Of a DNA stretch of 64,000 nt, positions 8,913 through 18,589 are shown piece by piece. The notes under the pieces are model-generated. The model saw only the letters and a list, made by a program, of their open reading frames with translations, was not told where the DNA came from and made no database searches. How positions within the stretch are numbered: position 1 is the first letter of the stretch; each line of letters opens with the position of its first letter. Source of the stretch: CAZUMW01 sp964621615 (GTDB lineage: Bacteria > Desulfobacterota > WTBG01 > CAIYCZ01 > CAIRTM01); contig CAZUMW010000002.1 in NCBI GenBank assembly GCA_964621615.1, positions 62,001-126,000 of the forward strand, given 5' to 3'. The position numbers and the translations under genes are program-made.

Positions 8913-9236
8913 CCCCCGCCTGCCCGGTTAAGCACAGCAAGTCCTTTTAGCAAGCAATAATATTGTCAGAAAAAAGATCAGGGTGTATGCTGCTGCCTGT
9001 GAGAATACGCTTATTTTGTATTTTTCTCATGGGGATCCGGCGATTATTTCAATTTGAATCGACAATACCAAATTGAGGTGTGTTACGATAATGTTGAATT
9101 GTGGGGCTTTTTGTATTACACCTACGAATATGATGTTTTGCCGGTGCAAGACTGTTACGTATTTATCGCAAAGATGGTATTCCCAAGCCTAATACCACCA
9201 CATATAACGAAAAAATTTTACAAGAGGCCCACATGA
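8913..9236. other. Intergenic region before the cytoplasmic hybrid kinase
   Basis: 324 bp, increasingly AT-rich. The open frame at 9054-9236 has no ribosome site and an unconvincing composition. A repeated word, AATACCA, occurs near 9064 and near 9190. No RNA gene or clear terminator was seen. Confidence 0.35.
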
Positions 9237-12119
9237 ATGAATTACGAAAATATGACAAAAGAACAGCTCATAGATGAACTTTCGGCTTTGCGCCAGGGAA
9301 ACACAGCATCCGAGAAATCAGAACGGGAGTTTCTCGATGCAGTACTCTATACCATTGAAGATGGTATAGTTGCCTGTAACTCTGACGGGATCTTAACCCT
9401 GTTTAATCGGGCAACAAGAGAATTTCATGGTCTTCCCAAAAAACAAATACCCGCCGAAGAGTGGGCACATTATTATGCTTTATACCTCCCTGATGGCAAA
9501 ACGCAAATGAAGAAAGAACAGGTTCCTCTGTTCCGTGCATTACAGGGTGAGTACGTTAAAAATTGCGAGATGGTGATTGCGCCGCGGCAAGGCAAGAAAC
9601 GCTCATTGTTGGCCAGCGGCCAGCCGTTGTTTGACTCAAAAGGAATAAAAATCGGTGCAGTTGTCTCTATGCACGACATTACTGACCGTAAATTTAGTGA
9701 AAATAAGCTAAAAGAATATAGTAACAAACTTGAACATTTAGTCGAGGAACGCACATGGAAGCTAAAAAAAATTAACGAGGACCTTAAGAAGGAGATTACC
9801 GAACGCAAGTTTGCCGAAGACAAGCTGCGTCAAAATAAGATATTAATTGACATGACGAGCAAGATGGCAAAGGTTGGCGGCTGGGAATTCGATGTAATAA
9901 CTCAACGAGTTACATGGACAGACGAGACGTATCGCATACACGAAAAACAGCAATGTGCGGAATATGTTGATCTGGAAGAGGCACTTAATTCTTTTCATCC
10001 TGATGATCAACCGATATTGAAAAAAGCCTTTGAAGAAGCTATCAATCAGGGCAAGCCGTACGACCTGGAACTTCGGCTCATTACAGCCAGGGGCAACAAG
10101 AAATGGACACATACGGTTTGCAAACCTGTAATTATCGATGGCAAAGTTGTCAAACTGCATGGGAGTTTTCAAGACATTACCGAGCGCAGGCAGGCGGAGG
10201 AAGCGCTGCGGGAGAGCGAAGAGAGGTTCAGGTCTCTTGTAGATAATATCCCCGGCACAACCTACCGCTGCGCATTGGACGAACATTGGACAATGCACTA
10301 TATGAGCGATCAAATTGAGCAGATAAGCGGGTATCCTGCAAGCGATTTCATCGGGAATGCGGTTCGCACGTACGAAAGCGTTATTCATCGAGAAGATAAC
10401 GGGTATGTTGCCAGAAGTGTTTGCGAAGGGGTTAATGCCGGAAGAGCATGGGAAATCGAATACCGGATCTGCCATAGGGACGGCGGCGTACGCTGGGTCT
10501 ATGAAAAGGGCCGGGGCGTCACCGGCAATGATGGAGTAGTTGCTTTTCTCGACGGTTTTATCCTCGAAATCACCGAACGAAAGCAGACAACTGAAGCGTT
10601 GATACAATCAGAAATGATGAACCGCGCACTGCTTGAGGGTTCGCCGGTGTGCAATAAGATCATTGATTTGAATTCCAAGCTCCAATTCATGAGTGCCGCA
10701 GGTGTGGCGCGTCTCAAGGTTCCCGACGTCAACGAATACTACGGGCAGCCCTATCCTTTTGATTTTTTCTGCGAAGAATCGCGAATTGCCATAGCCGAGA
10801 AATTGAAAACAGCTTTTGCCGGTGAAACCGCTGAAATTGAATGCGCTACTCACGACACAGAAGGTAATGAACTGTGGTTTTTACATACGTTCGTACCCGT
10901 TTTTGACAATGATGGTCAGGTCACATTTGTCATCGGCTCATCGGTAGATACCACCGAGCGGAGAGTGGCTGAAAAAAACCTTCTGCAGGCCCAGAAAATG
11001 GAAACAGTCGGCACCCTTGCAGGCGGTGTTGCCCATGAGTTCAACAATATCATCGGTGGCATGATGGGCTATGCGGAAGTGGCAAAAGACATTATTTCTA
11101 AAGACAACCAGGCACGTGACATTCTTGACAGAATACTGAACCTGGGCAGCAGGGCAAGTGATATTGTCAGACAGATGCTTGCCTTCAGCCGTGAAAAGCA
11201 AAGCAGCAAAACACCGCACCAGATACACCTGTCACTAAAAGAACAGATAAAAATGCTCCGGAATATTATTCCTGCCACAATTGAGATCAAAGCCAATATA
11301 GATAAGAATGCCGGCATGGTTATAGCCGATGCCACGCAAATGCAGCAAGTCGGCGTGAACCTGTGTACCAACGCTGTGCATGCCATGGAGGAAAAGGGAG
11401 GTGTTCTTGAGATAAACCTTTGCTCTGTCTATCTTGATGGAGAAGCGGCACAGGCATTTCAGGATATTACTCCCGGCAACTATGCAAAACTCACTGTCTC
11501 TGATACCGGCCCCGGAATTGCCCCTGAGATTATTGATCGTATTTTCGATCCGTTTTTCACTACCAAGGAAGTCAACAAGGGAACCGGACTGGGACTTTCC
11601 GTTGTACACGGAATAATAAAGGACCATGGGGGGACAATTTCAGTTGAAAGCGAGGTTGGCAAGGGAACCACATTTACCGTATTATTGCCAACAGCAGAAT
11701 CAAAACAAGCTGAAGAACATGAAGAGAAACCGGTTGACATACCAAAGGGAAAAGAAAGTATTCTGATTGTCGATGATGAGGAGTCGATTGTATCTACGAT
11801 GAAGGTTATGCTTGAACGGCTCGGATATCGGGTAACAGCATTGACCAGCAGTGTTAAGGCCCTTCAAACGTTTAGAGAATCACCCCGTGACTTTGATCTC
11901 ATTATCACCGATCTTACCATGCCTGTATTTACCGGTGATAAACTTGCTTCTGAAATACTTGCCATGTGTTCCCACATGCCCGTTATTCTCATGACAGGCT
12001 ATAACGATATGGTTGATAGTGAAAAGATAAAATTAAGCGGTATCAAAGCATTCATGCCAAAGCCATGTAAAAAAATTGACTTGGCAAGCACTGTCAGATG
12101 TGTTCTTGATAGGCCGTAA
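9237..12119 (+). CDS. Cytoplasmic PAS-rich hybrid histidine kinase with C-terminal receiver
   Basis: 960 residues with no membrane segment. Four PAS-type sensor units are visible, each closing with a PAC-like 'DITDRK', 'DITERRQ', 'EITERKQ' or 'DTTERRV' motif; a coiled coil lies between the first and second. The kinase core has the H-box 'GTLAGGVAHEFNN' with H600, an N-box region 'NLCTNAVHAM', then G boxes 'DTGPGIAP' and 'GTGLGLSVVHG'. The C-terminal receiver (~840-958) has D892 in 'LIITDLTMP' and Lys in 'FMPKP'. It would sense a cytosolic or redox signal and phosphorylate its own receiver; no output regulator is adjacent. It converges on a second hybrid kinase with a very similar core, suggesting an old paralogy. 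Confidence 0.92.
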   Translation: MNYENMTKEQLIDELSALRQGNTASEKSEREFLDAVLYTIEDGIVACNSDGILTLFNRATREFHGLPKKQIPAEEWAHYYALYLPDGKTQMKKEQVPLFRALQGEYVKNCEMVIAPRQGKKRSLLASGQPLFDSKGIKIGAVVSMHDITDRKFSENKLKEYSNKLEHLVEERTWKLKKINEDLKKEITERKFAEDKLRQNKILIDMTSKMAKVGGWEFDVITQRVTWTDETYRIHEKQQCAEYVDLEEALNSFHPDDQPILKKAFEEAINQGKPYDLELRLITARGNKKWTHTVCKPVIIDGKVVKLHGSFQDITERRQAEEALRESEERFRSLVDNIPGTTYRCALDEHWTMHYMSDQIEQISGYPASDFIGNAVRTYESVIHREDNGYVARSVCEGVNAGRAWEIEYRICHRDGGVRWVYEKGRGVTGNDGVVAFLDGFILEITERKQTTEALIQSEMMNRALLEGSPVCNKIIDLNSKLQFMSAAGVARLKVPDVNEYYGQPYPFDFFCEESRIAIAEKLKTAFAGETAEIECATHDTEGNELWFLHTFVPVFDNDGQVTFVIGSSVDTTERRVAEKNLLQAQKMETVGTLAGGVAHEFNNIIGGMMGYAEVAKDIISKDNQARDILDRILNLGSRASDIVRQMLAFSREKQSSKTPHQIHLSLKEQIKMLRNIIPATIEIKANIDKNAGMVIADATQMQQVGVNLCTNAVHAMEEKGGVLEINLCSVYLDGEAAQAFQDITPGNYAKLTVSDTGPGIAPEIIDRIFDPFFTTKEVNKGTGLGLSVVHGIIKDHGGTISVESEVGKGTTFTVLLPTAESKQAEEHEEKPVDIPKGKESILIVDDEESIVSTMKVMLERLGYRVTALTSSVKALQTFRESPRDFDLIITDLTMPVFTGDKLASEILAMCSHMPVILMTGYNDMVDSEKIKLSGIKAFMPKPCKKIDLASTVRCVLDRP

Positions 12120-12165
12120 TTTCCCAACTCAGATATTTCCTGCTAACCTTTAAAATCCCGCCGTC

Positions 12166-15100
12166 TCAAAACTCCGGCTGCATCAAAGCCGCCGTTAACT
12201 TTATGTTGCCGGTAAGCACGCTTTTGATGGTTTCCGCAATGTCTTTCAGCAATACCGGCTTCATAAGAAAGGCCTGTATGCACATATCCCGTGCTTTGTT
12301 TTCAGTAACCATTTCGCTGAATCCCGTACAAAGAATAATCGGGATATCCTGCCGTATTCGCTTCATTTCCTGTGCAAGCTCAACACCTGTCATATTGGGC
12401 ATGGTCTGGTCGGTAATGATTAAATCGAACGAGTGTGGCCTGTTGCGAAACACCTCCAGCGCCTCAACACTGCTGGTTCGGGGAGTTACTGAGTATCCCA
12501 GGTGCTCAAGCATTTTTTGCATTATTTTGACTATATTTTCTTCGTCGTCAACCACCAGAATGTTCTCTGTGCCGCCGGTTATTTGACTGTGTCCGGTCTC
12601 CGGTGCCGTCTCCTGGTGCGTGTTTATAACCGGGAAATATATGGAAAAAGAAGCACCATTTCCCGGCTCGCTGTAGGCGTGGACGGTTCCCCCATAGCTT
12701 TTCACAATACCATGGACAACGGACAGCCCGAGGCCGGTGCCTTTGCCCGGCTCTTTTGTGGTAAAAAAGGGATCAAAAATTTTTTCGAGCATGGCCTTCT
12801 CCATTCCGCAGCCGGTGTCGCTTACACCAAGTTTTACATACGTACCGGGCGTAAGTCCCTGTGAGCGGAAGGCTTCAGAGTCGATTTCACAGTTCTCGAC
12901 GCGAACCTCAAGCACACCAGCCTGTTCCCCTATGGCATGTTTCGCGTTTGTGCACAAGTTCATTATAATCTGGTGTATTTGCGTGGGGTCAGCCATAATA
13001 ACATCGTTTGCAGCTTTAAACTGCTGCCGGATCTCAATTACCGAGGGAAACGTAGAGCGTATAAATTTTACCGTTTCTTTAATGATGGAAGTGATACTTA
13101 TGGGTTTAACCCCCTGTTCTGTCTGTCTGCTGAAAGCAAGTATTTGGCGTACCAGGTTTTTTGCTCGCTCACCGGCGGTCATAACCTCTGTAAGATTTTC
13201 GTGCAGCGGGGTGCCGGCAGCGGCATGATCAAAAGAAATCTCGGTATACCCTAAAATAACACCGAGTATGTTGTTGAAATCGTGGGCAATGCCACCTGCA
13301 AGCGTGCCGATTGCCTCCATTTTTTGTGCTTGGCGAAGCTCCCGCTGAAGCTTGAGCTCATTGGTTATATTCCTGCAGACCGCCACGTAATTTGTGACTG
13401 CCCCGGTTTCTTCGTTACGGACCGGTGAAATCGTTACCTGCAGCTCGCATGAGGTGCCGTCTTTTTTCCTGTTGGTGATTTGCTCTTTCCATACGCTGCC
13501 GTCCTTGATCCGGTTCCACATATCAGCGTAAGACTCCCGCTCGTGGACGGGATATTGCGGCTTGAAGGGGTTGAGGCCGACCGCCTCATCCGCTGTGTAG
13601 CCGAATACTTTTTCAGCAGCAGGATTTATATACTCAACAGTGCCGTCAGAGGCCATAATAAAAATGGCTTCATCCGTCTGCTCAACCACCGAGCTTAATT
13701 GTATCCGCTCCTGCTCCAGGCGCTTGCGGTCGGTAATATCCTGACACAGAGAGATGATGCTGATAACACTGCCGGCTTCGTCCGTAAGTGGGGTGTTGAA
13801 CCATTCGCATTCTATAATCGAGCCGTCTTTTGTAAGGTTTCTGTTGTTGCTGTATGTAAACTGCTTTTTGTGAACAAGCTCATGCCACTTTTTGCTGACA
13901 AAAGGGCGGTCACTTTCCAGAATAAGTTCAATGCCGTTTTTGCCCAAGGCCTCGCTGCGGCTGTAGGCAAATATTTTTTCAGCACCGGGGTTCCATTCCG
14001 TTACCGTAAAATCAAGGCCCCATTCTATTACCCCAAGAGGAGTCTGCCGGATGTACAAAGAGAGGCGCTGCTCAGAGGCTCTCAGTTTGTGAAGGGCTGT
14101 TTCGAGCTCTTTGGTGCGCTCATATACCTTATGCTCCAGTTGCTGCGTGTATTCATGTTCAATTTTTTTTGCCTTTTTAAGCCCTGCCACCATGCCGTTG
14201 AATGAACTTGCAAGAACACCGGTTTCGTCATTTCTATGTATATCAACTGCGGTATCAAGATCGCCTTCCTTTACCCTGGTTGCCGCCCGGGACAGTAATT
14301 TTACTGGCTTTACGAAATTTTTGACTAACAAGGCGATCAGCATGCACGAAACCAGCAGAAAAAGGCAGGTAGCCGCGGTAAAGCGATGGCCCATTGCCTG
14401 CATGGTTGAGGACAGCTTTGACTGTGACTCATGAATTGATTCAAAAACCACAGATTCAGGTATCACGAGGCAGCACCGCCACCCTGTTGACGGCATGGCA
14501 TGTGAAGATATGATATAAGGAATCTTGTCTAGGACAAGACTGCTGACCTGAAACCGCCTGCCCAGAATAGCCCTTGCTGTGCTGCGCACCTGCAGATTTG
14601 ATGAGTCAAGAAGGCTGTTCACCATTCGTACGCCGTCAATATTTTCCTCAGCGCTCGGTGTGTCGAGCCCCAGCACGTTTTTGTGTTTATTTTTCATGGC
14701 GATAATCACCCCGATGTCATCAAGCAGAAACGGCACCATATGCTGCGAATGTGCGTGTGCATCCGCCTGCGTGAAAATATCGCTTCGTATCTTATCGAGT
14801 GAAATATCGACACAGGCGACTCCAGCGAAATCGACTCGGCTCTCATAGATTGGTGTGCTGGCGGTAATGACAAGCCCCTGGCCCATGTCATTTCGGTATA
14901 TGTTCGTCCAGATGGTTTTTCGTTCAGGGTTCATGGCAGGCCCGGCAAGAGCGTGAAAACTTCTGTTTGTTATATCGTATTCGTCCGCCGGCGGCATCCG
15001 GTCGATACAGTGAAGGTTTGGTGCATACCGCCTGATGCCCGGTTTGGTCACAATATAGCACGCGGCAATTTCAGGGTTTTTTTTCTGGATGCTGTCGAGC

Positions 15101-15546
15101 AGGGGATCGATCGGGGAAAGTGCGGCGAGGCATTGCCTGGTATAAACGGAAAGGTGAGCCGAGCCCCAGTAATGCACCATAGTCAGCGCGTCAGGGCCGT
15201 TTGTATACATTCCGGTGGGTTCATGAAGGCGCAGCCCGCTGGTGTTGGTTGCCCCGGGGGCGATATTCATACGATGCTCGGCCTGACCTGCCAGCAGGGC
15301 GGAAAACGTCGCCGCTTTCTGGAATATCGTTTCATACCGGTGTGCTTTTTCATGGGTCAGTTTTTCAAGAAACGCATAGGTGTTTTTTTTAATGCTTTCT
15401 TCATTGGCCCGGTTTGAAAATCTGCCGAATTCGGAAAGCAGATGTGAGGCAAGAAAGCGCATCGATAGCATGGACATAAAAAAGATAAGTGTAAAGCTCA
15501 GGAAAAGCTTGGTTCCGATACGCAGCCGCGGCTTGGGAAAATACAT
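12166..15546 (-). CDS. Membrane hybrid histidine kinase (Cache-type sensor, HAMP, 2 PAS, HisKA, HATPase, receiver)
   Basis: About 1126 residues. A first membrane segment (~12-32) precedes a long periplasmic region of ~330 residues resembling a double Cache sensor ('GLVITASTPIYESRVDFAGVAC' fits the family). A second membrane helix 'LFLLVSCMLIALLV' leads into a HAMP ('VKEGDLDTAVDIHRNDETGVLASSFN'), a coiled coil, two PAS domains, the H-box 'GTLAGGIAHDFNN' (H755), ATPase boxes 'DTGCGMEK' and 'GTGLGLSVVHG', and a receiver with D1046 in 'LIITDQTMP'. ATG 15546 is chosen over the upstream TTG at 15573 because AAAGGT precedes it and the signal anchor follows directly. Likely senses a small periplasmic ligand. 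Confidence 0.92.
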   Translation of the reverse strand: MYFPKPRLRIGTKLFLSFTLIFFMSMLSMRFLASHLLSEFGRFSNRANEESIKKNTYAFLEKLTHEKAHRYETIFQKAATFSALLAGQAEHRMNIAPGATNTSGLRLHEPTGMYTNGPDALTMVHYWGSAHLSVYTRQCLAALSPIDPLLDSIQKKNPEIAACYIVTKPGIRRYAPNLHCIDRMPPADEYDITNRSFHALAGPAMNPERKTIWTNIYRNDMGQGLVITASTPIYESRVDFAGVACVDISLDKIRSDIFTQADAHAHSQHMVPFLLDDIGVIIAMKNKHKNVLGLDTPSAEENIDGVRMVNSLLDSSNLQVRSTARAILGRRFQVSSLVLDKIPYIISSHAMPSTGWRCCLVIPESVVFESIHESQSKLSSTMQAMGHRFTAATCLFLLVSCMLIALLVKNFVKPVKLLSRAATRVKEGDLDTAVDIHRNDETGVLASSFNGMVAGLKKAKKIEHEYTQQLEHKVYERTKELETALHKLRASEQRLSLYIRQTPLGVIEWGLDFTVTEWNPGAEKIFAYSRSEALGKNGIELILESDRPFVSKKWHELVHKKQFTYSNNRNLTKDGSIIECEWFNTPLTDEAGSVISIISLCQDITDRKRLEQERIQLSSVVEQTDEAIFIMASDGTVEYINPAAEKVFGYTADEAVGLNPFKPQYPVHERESYADMWNRIKDGSVWKEQITNRKKDGTSCELQVTISPVRNEETGAVTNYVAVCRNITNELKLQRELRQAQKMEAIGTLAGGIAHDFNNILGVILGYTEISFDHAAAGTPLHENLTEVMTAGERAKNLVRQILAFSRQTEQGVKPISITSIIKETVKFIRSTFPSVIEIRQQFKAANDVIMADPTQIHQIIMNLCTNAKHAIGEQAGVLEVRVENCEIDSEAFRSQGLTPGTYVKLGVSDTGCGMEKAMLEKIFDPFFTTKEPGKGTGLGLSVVHGIVKSYGGTVHAYSEPGNGASFSIYFPVINTHQETAPETGHSQITGGTENILVVDDEENIVKIMQKMLEHLGYSVTPRTSSVEALEVFRNRPHSFDLIITDQTMPNMTGVELAQEMKRIRQDIPIILCTGFSEMVTENKARDMCIQAFLMKPVLLKDIAETIKSVLTGNIKLTAALMQPEF

Positions 15547-15768
15547 GTCGGTACCTTTTCTGAAATGTATCAACTTTGCATAAACAAATAATAATTATGT
15601 AGTCACGGATTTTACATCACACTGCTGCGCTGCTGGCAGACCGCGGAAACGCCACGGGTTCCGCTTGTGTCTCTCTTTTTCCGCACGGGCCTGGATGCGG
15701 CTTCCGGTACTGACGTGTTTGGATTATACGTGTGCGGTATGCCCATACATCGTAGACAGAAGCTGCTT

Positions 15769-17968
15769 TTATGTACAACAGCAGCTTTTCTGCCTGCTTT
15801 CTGTGTATACGCGGCCGGCGACAATCGATGCGGTGTGATCTGTTACCTGTTTGCGGGCCTCATTATTCCTCGGGGCTGCTGCGGGAAAATATTTTTTTGG
15901 TGTTCGCGTGGTTTCTTTATGCCCACGTACAATAGTCCCCAGAGTGTGCACAACGTCGGTGAGCCGATTCGCATGTTCAGCAACGAGGCTGCTTGTGTGC
16001 GCAGACTTTTGTGCCTGGTAAGTGGTTTCGGCGGTTATTGACTGCATTTGTTCAATTGAAGCTTTTATGCTGTTTACTCCATCCGACTGGTCTTTGCTCG
16101 CATAGCTGACCTGATCGCTGTGTGTGGTGATCGTGTGTATGTTGCCGGAAATCTGCTGGAATACCGTTGCCGAGTTTTCTATGACGCACACTCCGTTATC
16201 AGCCTGCTGGCGTGATTCTTCGATAAGCTTTTCGCTATTGCACGCTGCTTCGGCACACTGTTCAGAAAGGGTGGTAAATTCACGCGCTACGGTTGCAAAG
16301 GCATTTCCCGCCTCACCGGCCCGGGCGGCCTCAATGGTGGCGTTCAGGGCGAGTATTTTAGTGTCTCTTTCGGGGATGGTTAAAACCCCTCGCCTTCAGG
16401 CGAAGAAAAGTTCCCCCGAAGTCTCCAAAGGAGACAAGGGTTATTGATTTTGAAGGCCTCATTTTGGTTCAATGAGACCAGGTTTTTTAATCAACACGGG
16501 CAAAAGTCGAATTCATTCGACGCCCGTGTCAAACCCCTCGACTTATAGTCGAGGGTAGTTTAGTGTGAAATGCAATGCTGTTAATATTCTGCACAACGGT
16601 CGCCGTTTCATCCGCCGATAGCTTTATGCTGTTTATGGCCATCATCATTTTTTCCATTTCGCTGTTGCCGCGACCCGCTGCATGCCATGCCTGCTGCGCC
16701 AATGTTGACATCTCGTCACAACTTTGTGCATTTTCACGTGCGGCTTCAGCTATTTCCTCCAAAGAGATGCTTACCGTCTGCAAGCGTTCGGTCTGCTCCT
16801 GCGCTGCGCCGGCAAGCTGGGTGCTTCGGTTGTCCATATCCTGTGACAGCACCAATAAATCGTGCGAATCGCTTGTCAGGCTGCTGTTGACTTTCTGCAG
16901 AATGCTGGTCGAATACAACGTCAGCAAAATGCCGAATACCAAAGAAGCGGCAGAACCCAGAACGCAGCCGACTGTGGAATTTATTTTTGCCCAGTGAGCG
17001 CTCTGCATGGATGATGCCACCGCCCCGTCAGCCTGTTTGTTATTATAGTCGATAATTTTGTTTACAAGTGCTAGCACGCCCTGCTGTTTTTCGAAGCACC
17101 GTACTTTCGCCTGCGTGTTCATGGCGTTATAGAGGCTTTCTGTTTTTGTTGCCATGGCGCGAAGCTGTTCAAACATGACGAACATTTTTTCTGCTGCCGG
17201 CACCATATCCTGAAAATATGAAAGCGTGGCATCCTGTATGCGCCCCAGCGTTACCTGTTTGTGAATCGTGTGCACTGCCTCATAAAATTTTTTATGAAGC
17301 GGCACGATATCATTAACCAGCGTCTGCAGCTTTTTATTTTTGGAAGAAAAGGTGTCAACCCACCTGCCGAAGCTCGACTGAACGGCGCTCCCGGGGTCTT
17401 CAAGCCCGCTGTTTGTTTGTATGTAATACCAGACTTCGCTTTTGAGTTTGTAGAGGTCTCCGCGAAACTGCTCGATGTTTTTTTTGAGCACTACGGGGTT
17501 GGCAATATCCATTGTGTCGAGCTTGCATGAAAGCTCGAGAAAACGGCTGTTCTCCCGCTCCCACTGGTCAAGCGCGTTTGTCAGGTCAGCGAAAAGATTC
17601 TTTCCCTCAGTGGTAACCAGCAGCGGCTTATAATCACTGAGCGTTTTTTGATAGCGTTTCCTGAGGTGTTTGATCTGCGTATATTGTTCAGAGCGCTCAC
17701 CGGGGCTGACATCAGGATCAAGCAGAACAAACTGCGCAATACGCATCTCCTGAACGATGTCATTTATCTTCATGGTGTAATATACACCGGGAAGCCGAAC
17801 ACGCCCGACCTCATATAGATGAGATTTGAGCTTGCCCGCCACTATCCATCCAACTGACCCCGCAAGCAGTGTGATTGCAGCAACCAGAAAAAAGCTGGTG
17901 AACAGCTTTGTCTGCAACCGCGTATTTTTTACATAGCCATAGACATTCAGTATTTTTTTGACCATCAC
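15769..17968 (-). pseudogene. Methyl-accepting chemotaxis protein gene disrupted by a small insertion
   Basis: Two open frames make one receptor. The 5' part (17968-16559) encodes ~470 residues: a membrane helix, a four-helix-bundle (4HB_MCP-type) periplasmic domain, a second helix 'GCVLGSAASLVFGILLTLY' and the first half of the signalling hairpin to '...INSIAFHTK'. The 3' part resumes at 16359 with 'KILALNATIEAARAGEAG', the conserved hairpin tip, and runs to 15769. Joined, the tip reads A-F-H-T-K-I-L-A-L-N, as in intact receptors. Between them lie about 202 extra bases (not a multiple of three) with an in-frame stop, so the product is cut before the CheA/CheW contact region. A good recent disruption rather than old decay: both halves are otherwise intact. 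Confidence 0.88.
16365..16558. mobile_element. Small non-autonomous insertion (MITE-like, possibly IS200/IS605-derived)
   Basis: 194 bp inside the chemotaxis receptor gene, bordered by 8-bp direct repeats TTTAGTGT at 16357-16364 and 16559-16566. It has no coding capacity. Hairpins are packed inside: TCGCC-TTCA-GGCGA near 16390-16403, GTCTCC-AAA-GGAGAC at 16421-16435, a compound stem CACGGGC/GCCCGTG with inner GTCGAAT/ATTCGAC at 16495-16528, and CCCTCGACT-TAT-AGTCGAGGG at about 16535-16555. Subterminal hairpins without terminal inverted repeats suggest a palindrome-associated derivative of IS200/IS605. Such elements normally make no target duplication, so the 8-bp repeat may instead be a true duplication by another family or a right-end sequence resembling the target. 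Confidence 0.75.
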
Positions 17969-18098
17969 AGAGCCCTTTTGCTATATATGTCCGGCAATAC
18001 AATGATGGCCCGCCCCACCGGTTAATGCTTCCTTCAAGGATGATAATTATGTAATGTTTATTATTCATTAATGCTATGTTATTATTTTAAAAAAATAA

Positions 18099-18144
18099 TT
18101 GACAGAGGATCGCGTATCAGCTATAGATATAGCTAAATAGCTAT
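18099..18144 (+). promoter_or_regulatory. arsR promoter with overlapping ArsR-box palindromes
   Basis: TTGACA (18099-18104), 17-bp spacer, TATAGA (18122-18127). The palindrome AGCTATA-GA-TATAGCT (18119-18134) covers the -10 element and a second perfect palindrome ATAGCTAT follows at 18137-18144. This is the usual layout for self-repression by ArsR with release by arsenite. The repressor identity is inferred from position. Confidence 0.75.
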
Positions 18145-18162
18145 TTGTTTAAGGGTATATTT

Positions 18163-18510
18163 ATGCGTGAGTTAATGGTTGTTTTAAAGGCAGTATCAGA
18201 CAAAAACCGTATGCGCATTCTGAAGATGCTTGAGAAAAAAAAGATGTGTGTGTGCGAGCTGTCTGCGGTGCTGAACATTAAGCAGCCCAGTGTGTCAAAG
18301 CACTTGACTATTTTAAAAAACGCAGGGCTTATCCTGGATGAAAGAAACGGGCAGTGGATTGATTATGCTCTGTGTACAGAAAAATTCAACCGCTATGCAC
18401 CGGTTATGCAGGATATGATCAAAACCTGGCTCAACAACGACGCTGTTGTTAAAGCGGACCTGCAAAAGACAAAAACTCTGTGCAGAGAAGAGCTGTGCAG
18501 ACGGGAATAA
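18163..18510 (+). CDS. arsR: ArsR-family arsenic-responsive repressor
   Basis: 115-residue winged-helix repressor. The metal-site motif M-C29-V-C31-E-L lies at the start of the DNA-reading region and matches the Cys-x-Cys arsenite site of the ArsR family; 'NIKQPSVSKHLTILKNAGLI' is the recognition helix and wing. AAGGG at 18151-18155 fixes ATG 18163; the in-frame TTG at 18145 lies in the operator. It heads arsR-acr3-cytochrome-arsC and should repress it by binding the palindromes in its own promoter and those at 18527-18560. Confidence 0.93.
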   Translation: MRELMVVLKAVSDKNRMRILKMLEKKKMCVCELSAVLNIKQPSVSKHLTILKNAGLILDERNGQWIDYALCTEKFNRYAPVMQDMIKTWLNNDAVVKADLQKTKTLCREELCRRE

Positions 18511-18526
18511 ATTTTTTTGGCTTTAT

Positions 18527-18560
18527 CTATAGCTGCATGACTATATAGGCTATTGGCTAT
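18527..18560 (+). promoter_or_regulatory. Second candidate ArsR-binding region before acr3
   Basis: CTATAGCT (18527-18534) is the reverse complement of the half-site AGCTATAG in the arsR operator; TATATAGGCTAT and GGCTAT words follow to 18560. A weak TTGGCT/TATATA pair (18517-18522 and 18542-18547, 19-bp spacer) suggests an internal promoter. The acr3 ribosome site lies just downstream. Confidence 0.5.
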
Positions 18561-18589
18561 TGATAATATTTCATAAAAGGAGGATACAG

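Noticed and set aside
9054..9236. 60-codon frame before the cytoplasmic hybrid kinase
   Set aside because: No ribosome site, unlikely composition, and it occupies a promoter-like AT-rich leader.
15667..16447. Plus-strand open frames opposite the chemotaxis receptor
   Set aside because: They mirror the codon pattern of the minus-strand receptor, have no ribosome sites and no recognisable folds.
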